NCBI RefSeq assembly: GCF_040718835.1
Contig: NZ_JBFEFG010000241.1
Coordinates: forward strand, 100,291 to 164,290
DNA: 64,000 bases
Origin: Bremerella sp. JC817
GTDB lineage: Bacteria; Planctomycetota; Planctomycetia; Pirellulales; Pirellulaceae
Direction: 5' to 3'
Below the pieces are notes generated by a model. The model ran no database searches. It was not told the origin of the DNA and saw only the letters and a list, made by a program, of their open reading frames with translations. This document shows positions 1 through 8,620 of the stretch, in pieces. Both the position numbers and the translations under genes were made by a program. Each line of letters opens with the position of its first letter. Within the stretch, counting starts at the first letter, position 1.

Positions 1-1054
1 GGCGGCCACCCCAGGCATCCGGGAAGCTTTGCTTGGATCGTTGTAAACATTCACGATCTGGGCACTGGCCTGCAGCTTTTCGTAAATGTCGCCAGCGGCT
101 TCACGCATCTTCGATTCGCGAACGACGTCGGCCATGCGCTGACGGATACCATTCAGGCTGCCTGCTGGGATTTCATCGGCAGACAGGTGCTCTTCGCACT
201 TGAAGATCAAGTACTGACCGGCCACGAAGACCACTGGAGAAACTTCCCCAGCCTGCAGTGCGAAGACGGTGTCTTCGATTTCTTTGTTACCGATGTGACG
301 GCGAATTGGTGGGATCAACCCGCGAGCAGCCGCGCTGTTGACGTCTTGCGAGTGATTCTTGGCCATGTCCGGGAAAGCGTCCGGGTTGGCGGCTGCCTTG
401 GCTCGCAGCTCTTCAGCCAGACCACGATCATTCACCGAGATCATACGAACCTTGACCTTCGGGCCGTAGTTCTTGTCCATTTCGACTTGAACTTCGGCGT
501 CGGTCACTTCCAACTGACCGGCGGCCAGCTTTCGCAGAGCCAGCGTTGGCCAGATGATGTCGCGGCGGTACTGACCAGGCGTCACGTTACGTTCTTCCTG
601 CAACAGTCCCAACCAGCGATCGACCGAGAGGCCGAACTTCTTGGCGATATTGTTGATTTCGTTGTCGATGTCCGCTTCGCTGATCTGGATGCCATTCTGC
701 TGGCATGCCATGGCGATCAGGTGGCGATTGAGCAGGCTCTCGAGAACCTGTTCGCCGTGACGACGGAGGGTTTCTTCGCCGAGGGCATCGCGAGTGATTG
801 GTTCACGATTAACAACCGCGACCGTCTGAATCTTTCCGCTGGGGCGGCCAGCTGGGGCGACTTCCTCAGCCGGAGCGGCCAAAGGTGCCGCTTGAGCCTG
901 GCGTTGAACCGGGGCTTGAGCTTCGGCCTGTTGTGGACCTCCGGAGATTTGTCGCCAGGCGACAACACCAACGGTCAAAATCACAAAACCAACGGCTGCC
1001 AGTACCCAGGACTTACCCAGGGGAAGTCGGCGAGTAGCATCCTTGCCAGTCATT
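1..1054 (-). CDS. PpiC/SurA-type peptidyl-prolyl isomerase, partial
   Basis: The reading frame stays open from an ATG at 1054 to the left edge, so the C-terminus is missing. About 351 residues are visible. Residues ~13-33 form a single membrane anchor after a short basic N-terminus, followed by a Pro/Ala/Gln-rich linker. A SurA-N-like helical chaperone region follows (~75-195, with a VNREPITRDAL start). Then comes a parvulin PpiC-like domain (~210-300). Members of this family fold or isomerise exported proteins on the outer face of the membrane. GGAG lies 9 bases before the ATG. The gene lies downstream of frr on the same strand but is separated by a strong terminator, so it probably has its own promoter. 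Family is fairly certain; the exact type (SurA, PrsA or PpiD) cannot be decided from a partial sequence. Confidence 0.85.
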
Positions 1055-1263
1055 CCGCTTGCTCCAAAAATTTTTTGCAAGATTTTCTCAAGGAGAGGTG
1101 TTCGAGTTTCCGATACCACTAGGTTCGGGCAGCGGAATATACGAAGTACCGCGAGAGCGGGTCAAGATTGATTCCGTGATGCCATTGCCACGAATTCCAG
1201 CATTGCCAACGCTAGCAGAGCGAAGCCCTTGCAAGCGTTGCCTCAAGCATCGCGGCCAGCGCA

Positions 1264-1308
1264 CAAAAAAAGCGGCACGATCAGTCACTGGGACCAAGCG
1301 TGCCGCTT
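1264..1308 (-). terminator. Intrinsic terminator of frr
   Basis: A 9-bp stem (AGCGGCACG, 1271-1279, with its complement at 1299-1307) is followed in the leftward direction by seven Ts and then GTGCGC. It lies about 48 bases after the frr stop codon. Confidence 0.9.
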
Positions 1309-1355
1309 GAATTTCATCTCGATCGATAATCGATTGGGTGAAGCGAGGAAGCGAA

Positions 1356-1916
1356 CTAGTCTTCCATCACTTCCTTTTCTTTGTTCTTAGCCAGTTCGTT
1401 GACCTGATCTTCAAACTTCTTGGTCAGGTCTTGAACGTCGGTCTTGATGTCGTCGCGAATGTCTTCGCTGATCGTCTTGTCCTTTTCCGCGGTATCGGCA
1501 GCCTTGTTGGCATCGCGACGGATGTTTCGGATCGAAACTCGCGATTCTTCCGCCAGGTCTTTAATACGCGAAACGAGCTTCTTACGAACTTCGGTCGACA
1601 ATGGCGGAACGTTCAAACGAATGACACGACCATCACTCTGCGGGGCCATGCCCAAATCGCTGGCGACGATTGCCTTTTCAATGTCTTTGATCGCACCAGT
1701 ATCGTAAGGACGGATCAACAACTGGCTCGGTTCTGGAACGCTTACCGAGGCAATCTGCTTGATCGGCTGCAGCGATCCATAAACTTCCACTCGCAGCGAA
1801 TCGACCAGGCCGGGGGTGGCCCGACCGGTACGAACGCCGCTGAGGCCGTTCTTCAGGACGTCGATCGCTTTTTCCATACGCTGCGTAGCGTCTTGCTTGA
1901 TTTGATCCGCGTTCAT
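1356..1916 (-). CDS. frr: Ribosome recycling factor
   Basis: The 186-residue product starts MNADQIKQDATQRMEKA and matches RRF across its whole length (185 residues in E. coli). The family splits post-termination ribosomes together with EF-G in the cytoplasm. The conserved patches VRTGRATPGLVD and the C-terminal helices with KFEDQVNELAKNKEKE are present. The frame is open further upstream, but the ATG at 1916 has an AAGG upstream and gives the family length. It is the last gene of the rpsB-tsf-pyrH-frr order and is followed by a strong terminator. Confidence 0.97.
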   Translation of the reverse strand: MNADQIKQDATQRMEKAIDVLKNGLSGVRTGRATPGLVDSLRVEVYGSLQPIKQIASVSVPEPSQLLIRPYDTGAIKDIEKAIVASDLGMAPQSDGRVIRLNVPPLSTEVRKKLVSRIKDLAEESRVSIRNIRRDANKAADTAEKDKTISEDIRDDIKTDVQDLTKKFEDQVNELAKNKEKEVMED

Positions 1917-2057
1917 CTTGTTACCTTTTTCGCAGGAATGATCCTCGCTAATTGACCATGGAGGCGGGGTTGGCCTCCGAGAATAACCTACACCACGCAA
2001 TGCAGCGTGAAAAGATAACCCCAGCCTCTTCTGTTGGCAGAATCAATTGCCCCAAGG

Positions 2058-2534
2058 CTATGCGGTGACAACATTTGCCGCTGGAGCCGCTTCCTGCAGA
2101 GCTTGGATAAACTCGTCCCGATTCTGCGGTGAAATCAATACCGCAGGCTCGACCAGCCCGAACCATTTTTGGCCTGGTCGTTTCTCGTAGTAAATCATCA
2201 ATGCTTCCGGCGATAGCGCGAATCTCAGATGAGTCCCCCCCATCATCAGCGCCGTGCTGGAAGTCTTTTCGATCTTGGTGATCGCTTCGAGCGGGACTCG
2301 CCAGCGAATCGGCCCGGACCAGATTACCAGGTGCGATCCGTTGATGGTGTAGGTCGTCCGCATCCAGATCGCCTGCATCAGACCACCGGTGGCCATAAAT
2401 GCGAGTGCGGGAAGCTCACCGGACCGTGGAAGCAAGAGCGTGACCACACCCAGCGCCAATAATAGAATCGCCCCGCCGGCCAATAGAGCGGTGATTGCGG
2501 GAGCGATTTTTGCTGGATAGACCTGCGGTGACAT
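2058..2534 (-). CDS. Membrane protein with bacterial PH domain
   Basis: 158 residues. Two hydrophobic segments lie at ~10-36 and ~43-57, followed by a beta-rich bacterial PH-like domain (~60-145; YTINGSHLVIWSGPIRWRV, then an IPL/ITKIEKT-type strand and RDEFIQAL at the end). This layout is typical of small PH-domain membrane proteins of unknown role. It sits between pyrH and frr, which are usually adjacent, so it is an insertion into a conserved translation cluster. The start has a perfect AGGAGGT seven bases before the ATG. That same sequence is fully complementary to a stretch 43 bases upstream (see separate entry), so translation may be controlled. Function unknown. Confidence 0.75.
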   Translation of the reverse strand: MSPQVYPAKIAPAITALLAGGAILLLALGVVTLLLPRSGELPALAFMATGGLMQAIWMRTTYTINGSHLVIWSGPIRWRVPLEAITKIEKTSSTALMMGGTHLRFALSPEALMIYYEKRPGQKWFGLVEPAVLISPQNRDEFIQALQEAAPAANVVTA

Positions 2535-2541
2535 GGGTCGA

Positions 2542-2601
2542 ACCTCCTCGAAAAATCAATTCGAACGCCTCTGCGATGAAAAGAAATTCGCCCGAGGAGG
2601 T
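2542..2601 (-). promoter_or_regulatory. Possible SD-hiding hairpin before PH-domain gene
   Basis: In the leftward transcript ACCTCCTCG (2593-2601) can pair perfectly with CGAGGAGGT (2542-2550), which contains the whole Shine-Dalgarno sequence of the gene starting at 2534. The loop would be 42 bases. Seen in sequence; that it controls translation is inference. Confidence 0.45.
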
Positions 2602-2640
2602 GCAATATTGCGATCCATTACGGATAGCAACCGCTGTTAA

Positions 2641-3387
2641 TTACAACTTCGGGTTGATCAGCGTGCCGACCTGTTCGCCTCGGACAGCCTTCTGGATATT
2701 GCCGTCGGTCTTGAAATTAAAGACCAGGATCGGCATGCCATGCTCACGGCATTGGCTGATCGCGGTACCATCCATCACGCGGAGGTTCTCGCTGACGACC
2801 TGGTCGAAACCGAGCGTACGATAGAAAACGGCGTGCGGGTTCTTTTCTGGGTCGTCGCTGTAAACGCCATCGACACGGGTTGCCTTCATCAAGATGTCGG
2901 CTTCCAGTTCCAAAGCTCGCTGAGCGGCCGCAGTATCGGTGGTGACAAACGGACTGCCGGTTCCGGCGGCCAGAATCACAATGCGACCTTTCTCCAAATG
3001 ACGAGCTGCCTTGCGGCGGATGTATGGTTCGGCCACGCCATGCATATGAATCGCCGTCATCAGACGCGTTTGCATATCGAGGCTTTCCAAAGCATCTTGC
3101 AGCGCCAGACCATTGATCACCGTCGCCAGCATTCCCATGTAGTGAGCAGTCGCTTCCTGGATGGAAGCACTTTCATTTTTGAACTGACCACCACGGAGAA
3201 TGTTTCCACCGCCGATCACCACAGCGATCTGGCAGCCCAGTTCCGATGCCTGGCGAATCTGGCGCGAAATGCTGACCACTTCGTCCATGGCAATCCCCCG
3301 TTCGCCTGCTCTCGAGAAGCTTTCGCCCGAGAGTTTCAGAATGATGCGTTTGTATTTGGGAGAAGCATTTTCAGGCGTATCGGACAT
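2641..3387 (-). CDS. pyrH: UMP kinase
   Basis: 248 residues from the ATG at 3387 ([14 protein letters not shown]...). It phosphorylates UMP to UDP in pyrimidine nucleotide synthesis and belongs to the bacterial amino-acid-kinase fold UMP kinases. Visible hallmarks are KLSGES near the N-terminus, [10 protein letters not shown], the [17 protein letters not shown] helix, [18 protein letters not shown], and MDGTAISQC near the C-terminus. The frame extends upstream to 3501, but that extension would run through the tsf terminator, so the shorter start is preferred. It is part of the conserved rpsB-tsf-pyrH-frr order. Confidence 0.96.
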   Translation of the reverse strand: MSDTPENASPKYKRIILKLSGESFSRAGERGIAMDEVVSISRQIRQASELGCQIAVVIGGGNILRGGQFKNESASIQEATAHYMGMLATVINGLALQDALESLDMQTRLMTAIHMHGVAEPYIRRKAARHLEKGRIVILAAGTGSPFVTTDTAAAQRALELEADILMKATRVDGVYSDDPEKNPHAVFYRTLGFDQVVSENLRVMDGTAISQCREHGMPILVFNFKTDGNIQKAVRGEQVGTLINPKL

Positions 3388-3482
3388 TGTTGGGCCGTTC
3401 TCAGGGGCTATGGTGTCAAAGTTGACGCAGTGGGCAGATTTTAACCGAGATCGCTTGCCCTGTGCAGGAGAACGATGCGCAT

Positions 3483-3519
3483 AAAAAAATCCCTCGGGCA
3501 ATGAACCCGAGGGATTTTT
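3483..3519 (-). terminator. Intrinsic terminator of tsf (T-tracts on both sides)
   Basis: The stem CCCTCGGG/CCCGAGGG (3491-3498/3506-3513), extended by A/T pairs, has a T-run of seven leftward followed by ATGCGC. It separates rpsB-tsf from pyrH, so pyrH probably has its own promoter or depends on readthrough. Confidence 0.92.
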
Positions 3520-3551
3520 CAGTTTTGATCGATTGGCATCCGCCGGAAGGA

Positions 3552-4415
3552 CTAGCCTTCAGCACCTTCTTCAGCGGCTGGAGCGTCGTCGCCGATCACC
3601 CAGTGCGTGAAGTTCTTGATGGTGACGCCGTTGTCTTTGGCGTACTGAGCGACGGTCTGCTTTGGTTCTTTAACAAACGGCTGTTCCAGCAGAGCTACCT
3701 GGGCGTAGTAGTTACGCAGACGACCTTCCACCATCTTGTCGATGATGTTTTCAGGCTTGCTCGAATCTTCGTTCATCGCAGCAGCCTTCAGGATCGCACG
3801 TTCCTTTTCGACCAGAGCAGGATCGATGTCGTCCTTGCTCAGCACCGATGGGCTCATGGCGGCCACGTGCATGGCAACGTCACGAACAGCAGCGGCGTTG
3901 TCGCCTTCGACTTCCACCAGAACACCGCTGACGGTGCTCGAGTTGTGGCTATAACCACCGGTCGAACCTTCAACGCGGATCATACGACCTACGTTAAAGA
4001 CTTCGCGAATACGGTTGAACATGTCGTCCTTGAGGTCACCCAGGGTGCTACCTGCTTTGACGTTGGACGGCTGAGCCAACAGTTCTTCGGCGGTGGTGAT
4101 GCTTGGGTTTTCAGCCAGCACCTTGGCTAGGTCGTCAGCCAAAGAGATGAACTCTTCCAGTTGGGTAACTGGAGCGCTTTCGCACTTGAATTCAACCATG
4201 GCACCCTTTTCGCCATCGGTGTAAATGCCGACGCGGCCGAATTCAGTGGTGCGATCGGTACGGTTCAATTGCTTGACCTTACCGTTTTCACGCAGCCACA
4301 GGATTGCCTTTTCTTCGTCGCCATTCGACTCGGTCAGGGCCTTTTTGCATTCCATCATAGGAAGGCCGGTCTTTTCGCGAAGTGCCATGACCGCACCGGC
4401 GGTGATTGCCGTCAT
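3552..4415 (-). CDS. tsf: Elongation factor Ts
   Basis: 287 residues. The N-terminus ([20 protein letters not shown]) is the UBA-like start of EF-Ts, followed by the TDRTTEFG...[22 protein letters not shown] core and later [12 protein letters not shown]-Ts recharges EF-Tu with GTP. The length agrees with the bacterial family (about 280-300). A TTGGAGA precedes the ATG. It lies 169 bases downstream of rpsB and ends at a strong terminator, so the two probably form one transcript with an internal hairpin (4525-4550). Confidence 0.97.
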   Translation of the reverse strand: MTAITAGAVMALREKTGLPMMECKKALTESNGDEEKAILWLRENGKVKQLNRTDRTTEFGRVGIYTDGEKGAMVEFKCESAPVTQLEEFISLADDLAKVLAENPSITTAEELLAQPSNVKAGSTLGDLKDDMFNRIREVFNVGRMIRVEGSTGGYSHNSSTVSGVLVEVEGDNAAAVRDVAMHVAAMSPSVLSKDDIDPALVEKERAILKAAAMNEDSSKPENIIDKMVEGRLRNYYAQVALLEQPFVKEPKQTVAQYAKDNGVTIKNFTHWVIGDDAPAAEEGAEG

Positions 4416-4524
4416 CGTCTTATCTCCAATGCTCGAATTTGGTCGCTCTAAGAATTTGGGGAGCTCTACGTGGAAAATTCTACCGCTGCGGGATTCCCTC
4501 GGCGAAGGCCGATTCGGTTAACAT

Positions 4525-4550
4525 TTGAAGGAGATTGATTTCTCCTTCAA
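4525..4550 (-). other. Hairpin between rpsB and tsf
   Basis: A perfect 10-bp inverted repeat TTGAAGGAGA/TCTCCTTCAA with a 6-base loop lies in the rpsB-tsf intergenic region. It has no T-tract, so it is more likely a processing, stabilising or attenuating element than a full terminator. Confidence 0.6.
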
Positions 4551-4584
4551 GGTTCACCGGGGACCCCTCTGCTGGTAACAAAGC

Positions 4585-5304
4585 TTACTTGGCAGCTTGT
4601 TCCGTCTGCTGAGCAGCGTGATGCTTGCCGTCGATGGCAGCGTCGGCCATCAGCTTCAGGAACATTTCGATCGAACGGATACCGTCGTCGTTGCCTGGGA
4701 TTGGCAGGTCGACCTGATCCGGATCGCAGTCGGTATCGGTCAAAGCCACCGTCGTGATTCCCAGCGACTGGGCTTCCTTGATGGCGTTCTTTTCTTTCTT
4801 CGGGTCGACGATCACCAGGGCTTCTGGCAAACGGTTCATCGTACGCAGACCGTTCAGGTTGCGGTACATCTTGCGGTACTCACGCTGCAGCGACGACTGC
4901 ATCTTCTTCGAGTACTTGGCGAGTTCATCGCCTTCGATGATTCGTTCCAGCTCTTCCAGACGGCTCAAGCGGCTACGAATGGTGCGGAAGTTGGTCAGCG
5001 TACCACCGAGCCAACGTTCGTTGATGAACGGCATGCCGCAACGTTCGGCTTCACGTTCGATGGCAGCACCAGCTTGACGCTTGGTACCGACGAACAGAAT
5101 GAGGCTACCACCTTCAGAGACCTGGGCCAGATACTTCTTGGCACGCAGGAGACCACGAATCGTTTCGCGGACGTCGATGATGTGGATTTGGTTCTTCTTC
5201 GCGTAGATGTACGGAGCCATCTTCGGATTCCACCGGCTGGTGCGGTGACCGAAGTGAATGCCGCATTCGACGAGTTCCTGAACGAACTGTTGTCCGCTGG
5301 ACAT
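4585..5304 (-). CDS. rpsB: 30S ribosomal protein S2
   Basis: 239 residues. Hallmarks are [19 protein letters not shown] at the N-terminus, [37 protein letters not shown] and the C-terminal [17 protein letters not shown]2 is a late-assembling protein of the small subunit. AAAGGAA precedes the ATG. It is the first gene of the rpsB-tsf pair and has a leader of about 300 bases without a gene, which may hold promoter and autoregulatory structure. Confidence 0.98.
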   Translation of the reverse strand: MSSGQQFVQELVECGIHFGHRTSRWNPKMAPYIYAKKNQIHIIDVRETIRGLLRAKKYLAQVSEGGSLILFVGTKRQAGAAIEREAERCGMPFINERWLGGTLTNFRTIRSRLSRLEELERIIEGDELAKYSKKMQSSLQREYRKMYRNLNGLRTMNRLPEALVIVDPKKEKNAIKEAQSLGITTVALTDTDCDPDQVDLPIPGNDDGIRSIEMFLKLMADAAIDGKHHAAQQTEQAAK

Positions 5305-5606
5305 GGCGCAAATTCCTTTCTTTCAATGGGTTGCCACTGATCGAACGTCCCAGGCTCTTATGCTGGCGCCATACCAGCCAAGTGGAAGCGATACCTATGC
5401 CGCGACCTATCGTGAGCCCGAAAACCTCACTTCCCACACAGTTTTCGGCGATCTGGTCGTAGCTGGACGGTCGAACCATGGCTGGTTTCCGTTAAGGAAA
5501 CCGTCCCGGTTCTTAGTCGTTCCCCTACTAGACTCCTGCAGGGGAAATGGAAGCTGATGAAGGTACCAGCAACCACCGAAATCGTCAATAACCCCCCAGC
5601 GGAAGG
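5305..5606 (-). other. Gene-free leader of rpsB
   Basis: I see no convincing gene here. It contains a perfect 7-bp hairpin, GGTTTCC/GGAAACC with a 5-base loop, at 5484-5502, and a CCCCT/AGGGG pair further upstream. Ribosomal protein leaders often carry autoregulatory structures; whether this one does is unknown. Confidence 0.4.
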
Positions 5607-5948
5607 CTAAATCAACGCTTCGAGCTCTTCCAGGTGACGCTGGCACTTGGGACAGCGGTCGAGATGGGCTTCCAACGAAGTCCGGGCCTGCTGGTCGGTG
5701 AGCGTGCCATCGATATAGCTCGGCATTAATTCTACCGCTGCAATGCAGGTCAGATTCTGGCAGTCTTTTTGTCCCTGTCCCAACGTCAGGACAAACAAGC
5801 CACCACCCGCTACGGCCGCGGCAGCCCCACCCCCAGCTATCAGAAATCGCCGGCGAGAAAGCGTCTGGGCGTCGCGTGCCTGGAGCGACTGCTGAAGCTT
5901 CGACAGCTCTCCAGCAGGGCATTTAATCCAAGGCTCGCGTTCAGACAT
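5607..5948 (-). CDS. zf-HC2 (anti-sigma-type) membrane protein, reversed topology
   Basis: 113 residues from the ATG at 5948. Residues ~66-106 fit the putative zinc-finger (zf-HC2) of anti-sigma factors: LTC68, LMPSYIDGTLT, then H95-x3-C99-x2-C102. In the usual family the finger is N-terminal and cytoplasmic, before the membrane helix. Here a twin-arginine-like SRRRFLIAGG followed by a Gly/Ala-rich hydrophobic stretch (~32-56) comes first, which would place the finger outside or behind a Tat-type signal. No sigma factor is adjacent. It lies 70 bases downstream of a Crp/Fnr gene on the same strand and may be co-transcribed. The start codon is not certain, because GGAGG lies far upstream. Function unknown. 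Confidence 0.7.
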   Translation of the reverse strand: MSEREPWIKCPAGELSKLQQSLQARDAQTLSRRRFLIAGGGAAAAVAGGGLFVLTLGQGQKDCQNLTCIAAVELMPSYIDGTLTDQQARTSLEAHLDRCPKCQRHLEELEALI

Positions 5949-6018
5949 GGCAATTGCTTTCGAGATACCCTCCGCAAGGTGGCCTCCTTTTATATGGCAA
6001 CCATCCGGAAGATCCGTC

Positions 6019-6780
6019 TTAGGCTCCGAAGGAATGTCGCAAATAGACAGTCGGAGGCGTGTTCCGCTGCACGTTCGAATCGAGACGAATCGGTTCGATC
6101 CCAATCTGATGGGCCAGACGGTCCGGGGCTTTCAGAATCACCTTCCGGCGTCCCAGTTCAATCAACCCTTCGGTTTGCATCGCCCCCAGGACGACGGTGA
6201 CTGTTTCGCGGGTACTTCCTACGATACTCGCCAGATCCTGGTGCGAAAGCCGAATCGACAATTCGATTCCCTTCTGCGTTTCTCGACCATACTGCTCGGC
6301 CAGTTCCAGCAGTAGATGACTCAGCCGCTCGCGATTCGAGAGATACAGTAGGTTCTTCACCCGACGTTCGATGCGTCGACGGCGAAAGCCAATGACCTTG
6401 GTGACCCCCAGGCAAAGATCGGCGTGCTCTTCCATCAGACGCCGCATTGCGTCGCCTGGGATGGCGATGACGCGTGATTCTTCGACCGCTTCGGCATATT
6501 CGTCGCGGCTGCCGACATCCAAGATCGCAAGCTCGCCGAAAATTTCGCCTGGTTCGATGAACGCCAGGATCGACTGCTTACCGTCGCCGGTCAGGTGACA
6601 GATTTTGACGCGACCGCTGGCAAGCACCAGCACCGAGTCTGCTTGATCGGCCGGCAAATAGACCGGACTTCCTTTGGCGATGGTCTTGGATCGGCTCGCA
6701 GTCTCGAGCCTTTGAATCTGATCGGTCGTGCAAGTCTCGAAGAGACGGCATGCTTTGAGGTACCAGATGTGTCCCGCCAT
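6019..6780 (-). CDS. Crp/Fnr-family transcription regulator
   Basis: 253 residues from the ATG at 6780, preceded by AGAGGAAAA. An N-terminal cyclic-nucleotide-binding-type beta barrel (~10-125, with GSPVYLPADQADSVLVLASGRVKI and PGEIFGELAILD) is followed by a long dimer helix and a C-terminal winged helix (~165-230, LSHQDLASIVGSTRETVTVVL). Only two cysteines (residues 11 and 17) lie near the N-terminus, which is too few for an FNR iron-sulfur cluster. Whether it binds cAMP or another ligand cannot be told. Its neighbours are the zf-HC2 protein downstream and tRNA-Gln and rex upstream. Confidence 0.92.
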   Translation of the reverse strand: MAGHIWYLKACRLFETCTTDQIQRLETASRSKTIAKGSPVYLPADQADSVLVLASGRVKICHLTGDGKQSILAFIEPGEIFGELAILDVGSRDEYAEAVEESRVIAIPGDAMRRLMEEHADLCLGVTKVIGFRRRRIERRVKNLLYLSNRERLSHLLLELAEQYGRETQKGIELSIRLSHQDLASIVGSTRETVTVVLGAMQTEGLIELGRRKVILKAPDRLAHQIGIEPIRLDSNVQRNTPPTVYLRHSFGA

Positions 6781-6975
6781 AGGTTTTCCTCTTGAGGGCG
6801 ACAAGCTACCTCGCCATCGGCGAGGCAATCGTGGTTGGGTTGGTTCCCATTGGGATGCCGTCACCACTGAGATGTTACGCTGGAAGTCGCCTTCCGAACG
6901 TTAGCCATCCAACACTCGCAAGATAAAATCCCCTTAGCAGAAAGGTATCTCGGCCCATGGGGGATGAACCGCGCA

Positions 6976-7006
6976 TAAAAAAAGCACGCCATTTTCAGAC
7001 GTGCTT
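6976..7006 (-). terminator. Intrinsic terminator of tRNA-Gln
   Basis: The stem AAGCACG/CGTGCTT (6982-6988/7000-7006), followed leftward by seven Ts and ATGCGC, begins two bases after the tRNA 3' end. Confidence 0.9.
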
Positions 7007-7008
7007 AG

Positions 7009-7079
7009 CTACCCCCCGAGGATTTGAACCTCGACTGACAGAGCCAAAATCTGTAGTGCTACCATTACACTAGGGGGTA
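7009..7079 (-). tRNA. tRNA-Gln (anticodon UUG)
   Basis: Read on the minus strand, the acceptor strands TACCCCC and GGGGGTA pair, the T arm is CGAGG-TTCAAAT-CCTCG, and the anticodon arm ACAGA-TTTTGGC-TCTGT places TTG at the anticodon. The discriminator base is G. The 3' CCA is not encoded. It is a single-gene transcription unit between a promoter and a terminator. Confidence 0.96.
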
Positions 7080-7101
7080 ATTCCCGTTTCAGGGACTATA
7101 G

Positions 7102-7131
7102 ATAGTACCGGAAAACCTTTCGTTTCGACAA
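7102..7131 (-). promoter_or_regulatory. Candidate sigma-70 promoter of tRNA-Gln
   Basis: Leftward reading gives TTGTCG (7126-7131), an 18-base spacer and TACTAT (7102-7107), about 22 bases upstream of the tRNA 5' end. Confidence 0.45.
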
Positions 7132-7167
7132 GAGGACCCCACAACAAAGATTCGGTTCAGGGGCAAA

Positions 7168-7833
7168 CTAGCTATTCATCCGCGAAGTCATCGCGAATGA
7201 CAACTGCTCCATCTCGATCGCCAGGTCGACTCCGATTACCGTCACCTCGTCCGGCAAGCGAAGGGTGACCGCGGCAAAGTTCAAAAACCCTCGAATCCCC
7301 GCAGCCACGAGCCGTTCTGCGACTTCTTGAGCTGCCGCAGCAGGCACGGCGAGAATCGCCAGTTGAATCGATTTCTCTTCAACGATCTTGTCGACGTTCT
7401 CGAGACTGTAAACCGGAATTCCTTCAATTTCCGATCCAACAATTTTTGGGTCGAGATCGAAGGCGGCCACGGTATTGAAACCCTGGTTGGAAAATCCGCG
7501 ATACCCCAGCAGTGCGCGACCGAGGTTACCGACTCCCACCAGGGCCACCGGCCAGCGTTGATCGGTCCCCATGATTTGCCGAATGGTCGCAATCAACTCG
7601 GAGCAGCGATACCCCACCCCGGGATAGCCAAACTGGCCGAAGTTCGCCAGGTCTTTCCGAACCTGGGCATCGGAAAAGCCCAGCATCTCGCCCAGCTTGG
7701 TACTGCTGGTGGTCTCGATTCCATTGCGTTCCAGCCGCGATAGTTCGCGAAGATAGAGACTCAGACGACTGACTACAGCCTTAGAGACGCGCTGATCGCT
7801 GGAAGACTTCTTATTGTCTTTGCTCTTCGCCAT
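7168..7833 (-). CDS. rex: Redox-sensing transcriptional repressor Rex
   Basis: 221 residues. The N-terminal winged helix (~18-85) has the Rex pattern AVVSRLSLYLREL and LGFSDAQVRKDLANFGQFGYPGVGY. The C-terminal Rossmann domain has VGVGNLGRALLGY and a FDLDPKIVG motif, which bind NAD(H). Rex represses respiration and fermentation genes and releases DNA when NADH rises. The family length (about 210-220) fits. A basic, Ser-rich N-terminal tail of about 15 residues is extra. It stands alone; I saw no full Rex operator palindrome next to it. Confidence 0.95.
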   Translation of the reverse strand: MAKSKDNKKSSSDQRVSKAVVSRLSLYLRELSRLERNGIETTSSTKLGEMLGFSDAQVRKDLANFGQFGYPGVGYRCSELIATIRQIMGTDQRWPVALVGVGNLGRALLGYRGFSNQGFNTVAAFDLDPKIVGSEIEGIPVYSLENVDKIVEEKSIQLAILAVPAAAAQEVAERLVAAGIRGFLNFAAVTLRLPDEVTVIGVDLAIEMEQLSFAMTSRMNS

Positions 7834-7970
7834 GACGTGCGTGATCGCAGTGACGCGGAAGCGCCCTAGGTTGTTTCTCGGATCGGTGAATATCAGGGTA
7901 TTTCAACTCTACTCTCTGGGCTAACTGCCCAACAAGGGTGGTTACGGATCCTGGGGACCAACAAGAAACA

Positions 7971-8006
7971 ACAAAAGCCTGACTGAGGATGCAGTCAGGC
8001 TTTTGT
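7971..8006 (-). terminator. Intrinsic terminator of pseudopilin gene
   Basis: A 14-bp perfect inverted repeat ACAAAAGCCTGACT/AGTCAGGCTTTTGT (7971-7984/7993-8006) with an 8-base loop is followed leftward by TGTTTCTTGTTGG. Confidence 0.85.
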
Positions 8007-8035
8007 GAAATCTTTTCGAGTTCTCGCCGGGGCGA

Positions 8036-8461
8036 TTATTCGTTGAGCAGGTCCGCATCGTTGACCCAGATTTCACCAGTCGTGCTGTCGTACAACCAGC
8101 CGGCCCCTTCAACGACTGCCGAAGGTGCTCCGGTGGTCGAAGAAACAGTCGCACTGTTGGTGAAGTTGTTGACCGGGATCTTCGAAAGGTAAGGACCAAA
8201 CGAACCGCCGGCGTTGCCATCGGCATCGGTGGCGATCGTCAGTTCGGTCAGCGCGGCCCCAGGGACCTTGCCATCGTGATGAGCTCGATAGAGTTGAATC
8301 TGCGAGCGAAGCGTGTGCAAGTTGAACAGCACGCTGCTCTTTTTGGCATCGGTGGTCGAGTCGGTGAATTGCGGGATGACCGTAGCTGCCAGAACGGCCA
8401 GGATCACCACGACGATCAGCACTTCGATCAGCGTAAAACCATTTTTCTTTGAATGCGACAT
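8036..8461 (-). CDS. Type II/IV pseudopilin (GspG-like)
   Basis: 141 residues from the ATG at 8461. The N-terminus MSHSKKNGFTLIEVLIVVVILAVLAATVIP is a class III (prepilin) signal: a basic leader, cleavage after Gly, Phe at mature +1 and Glu at +5, then a hydrophobic helix. The C-terminal part is short, beta-rich and Asp/Thr-rich, as in major pseudopilins. Processing would need a prepilin peptidase encoded elsewhere. TTGGAG lies upstream of the ATG. No other pilus or secretion gene is adjacent, and orphan pseudopilins of this kind are common in planctomycetes. Type II secretion or pilus-like role; partner unknown. Confidence 0.88.
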   Translation of the reverse strand: MSHSKKNGFTLIEVLIVVVILAVLAATVIPQFTDSTTDAKKSSVLFNLHTLRSQIQLYRAHHDGKVPGAALTELTIATDADGNAGGSFGPYLSKIPVNNFTNSATVSSTTGAPSAVVEGAGWLYDSTTGEIWVNDADLLNE

Positions 8462-8592
8462 GTCCCAAGACTCCAAGTCATAAATTACTGGCGGGCAAGC
8501 TCTGTTTCTCACGGCTAGGCCAGTCAGGTTTTCTTCCGCGGGGGCAATATAAAGCTACGTCAAATGCAGCGGTTGTTGTTTCCATCTGAAGG

Positions 8593-8620
8593 TAGATACG
8601 TCACAGCGTGGCGCGGTCAA
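8593..8620 (-). promoter_or_regulatory. Candidate sigma-70 promoter of pseudopilin gene
   Basis: Leftward TTGACC (8615-8620), a 16-base spacer and TATCTA (8593-8598), giving a leader of roughly 125 bases before the ATG at 8461. Confidence 0.4.

Noticed and set aside
3388..3501. N-terminal extension of UMP kinase from 3501
   Set aside because: It would cross the tsf terminator and has no family match; the ATG at 3387 gives the usual PyrH length.
8001..8018. Rex operator candidate TTGTGAAATCTTTTCG
   Set aside because: Only the left half matches TTGTGAA; the right half lacks the complementary TTCACAA, and it lies in the 3' part of another unit.
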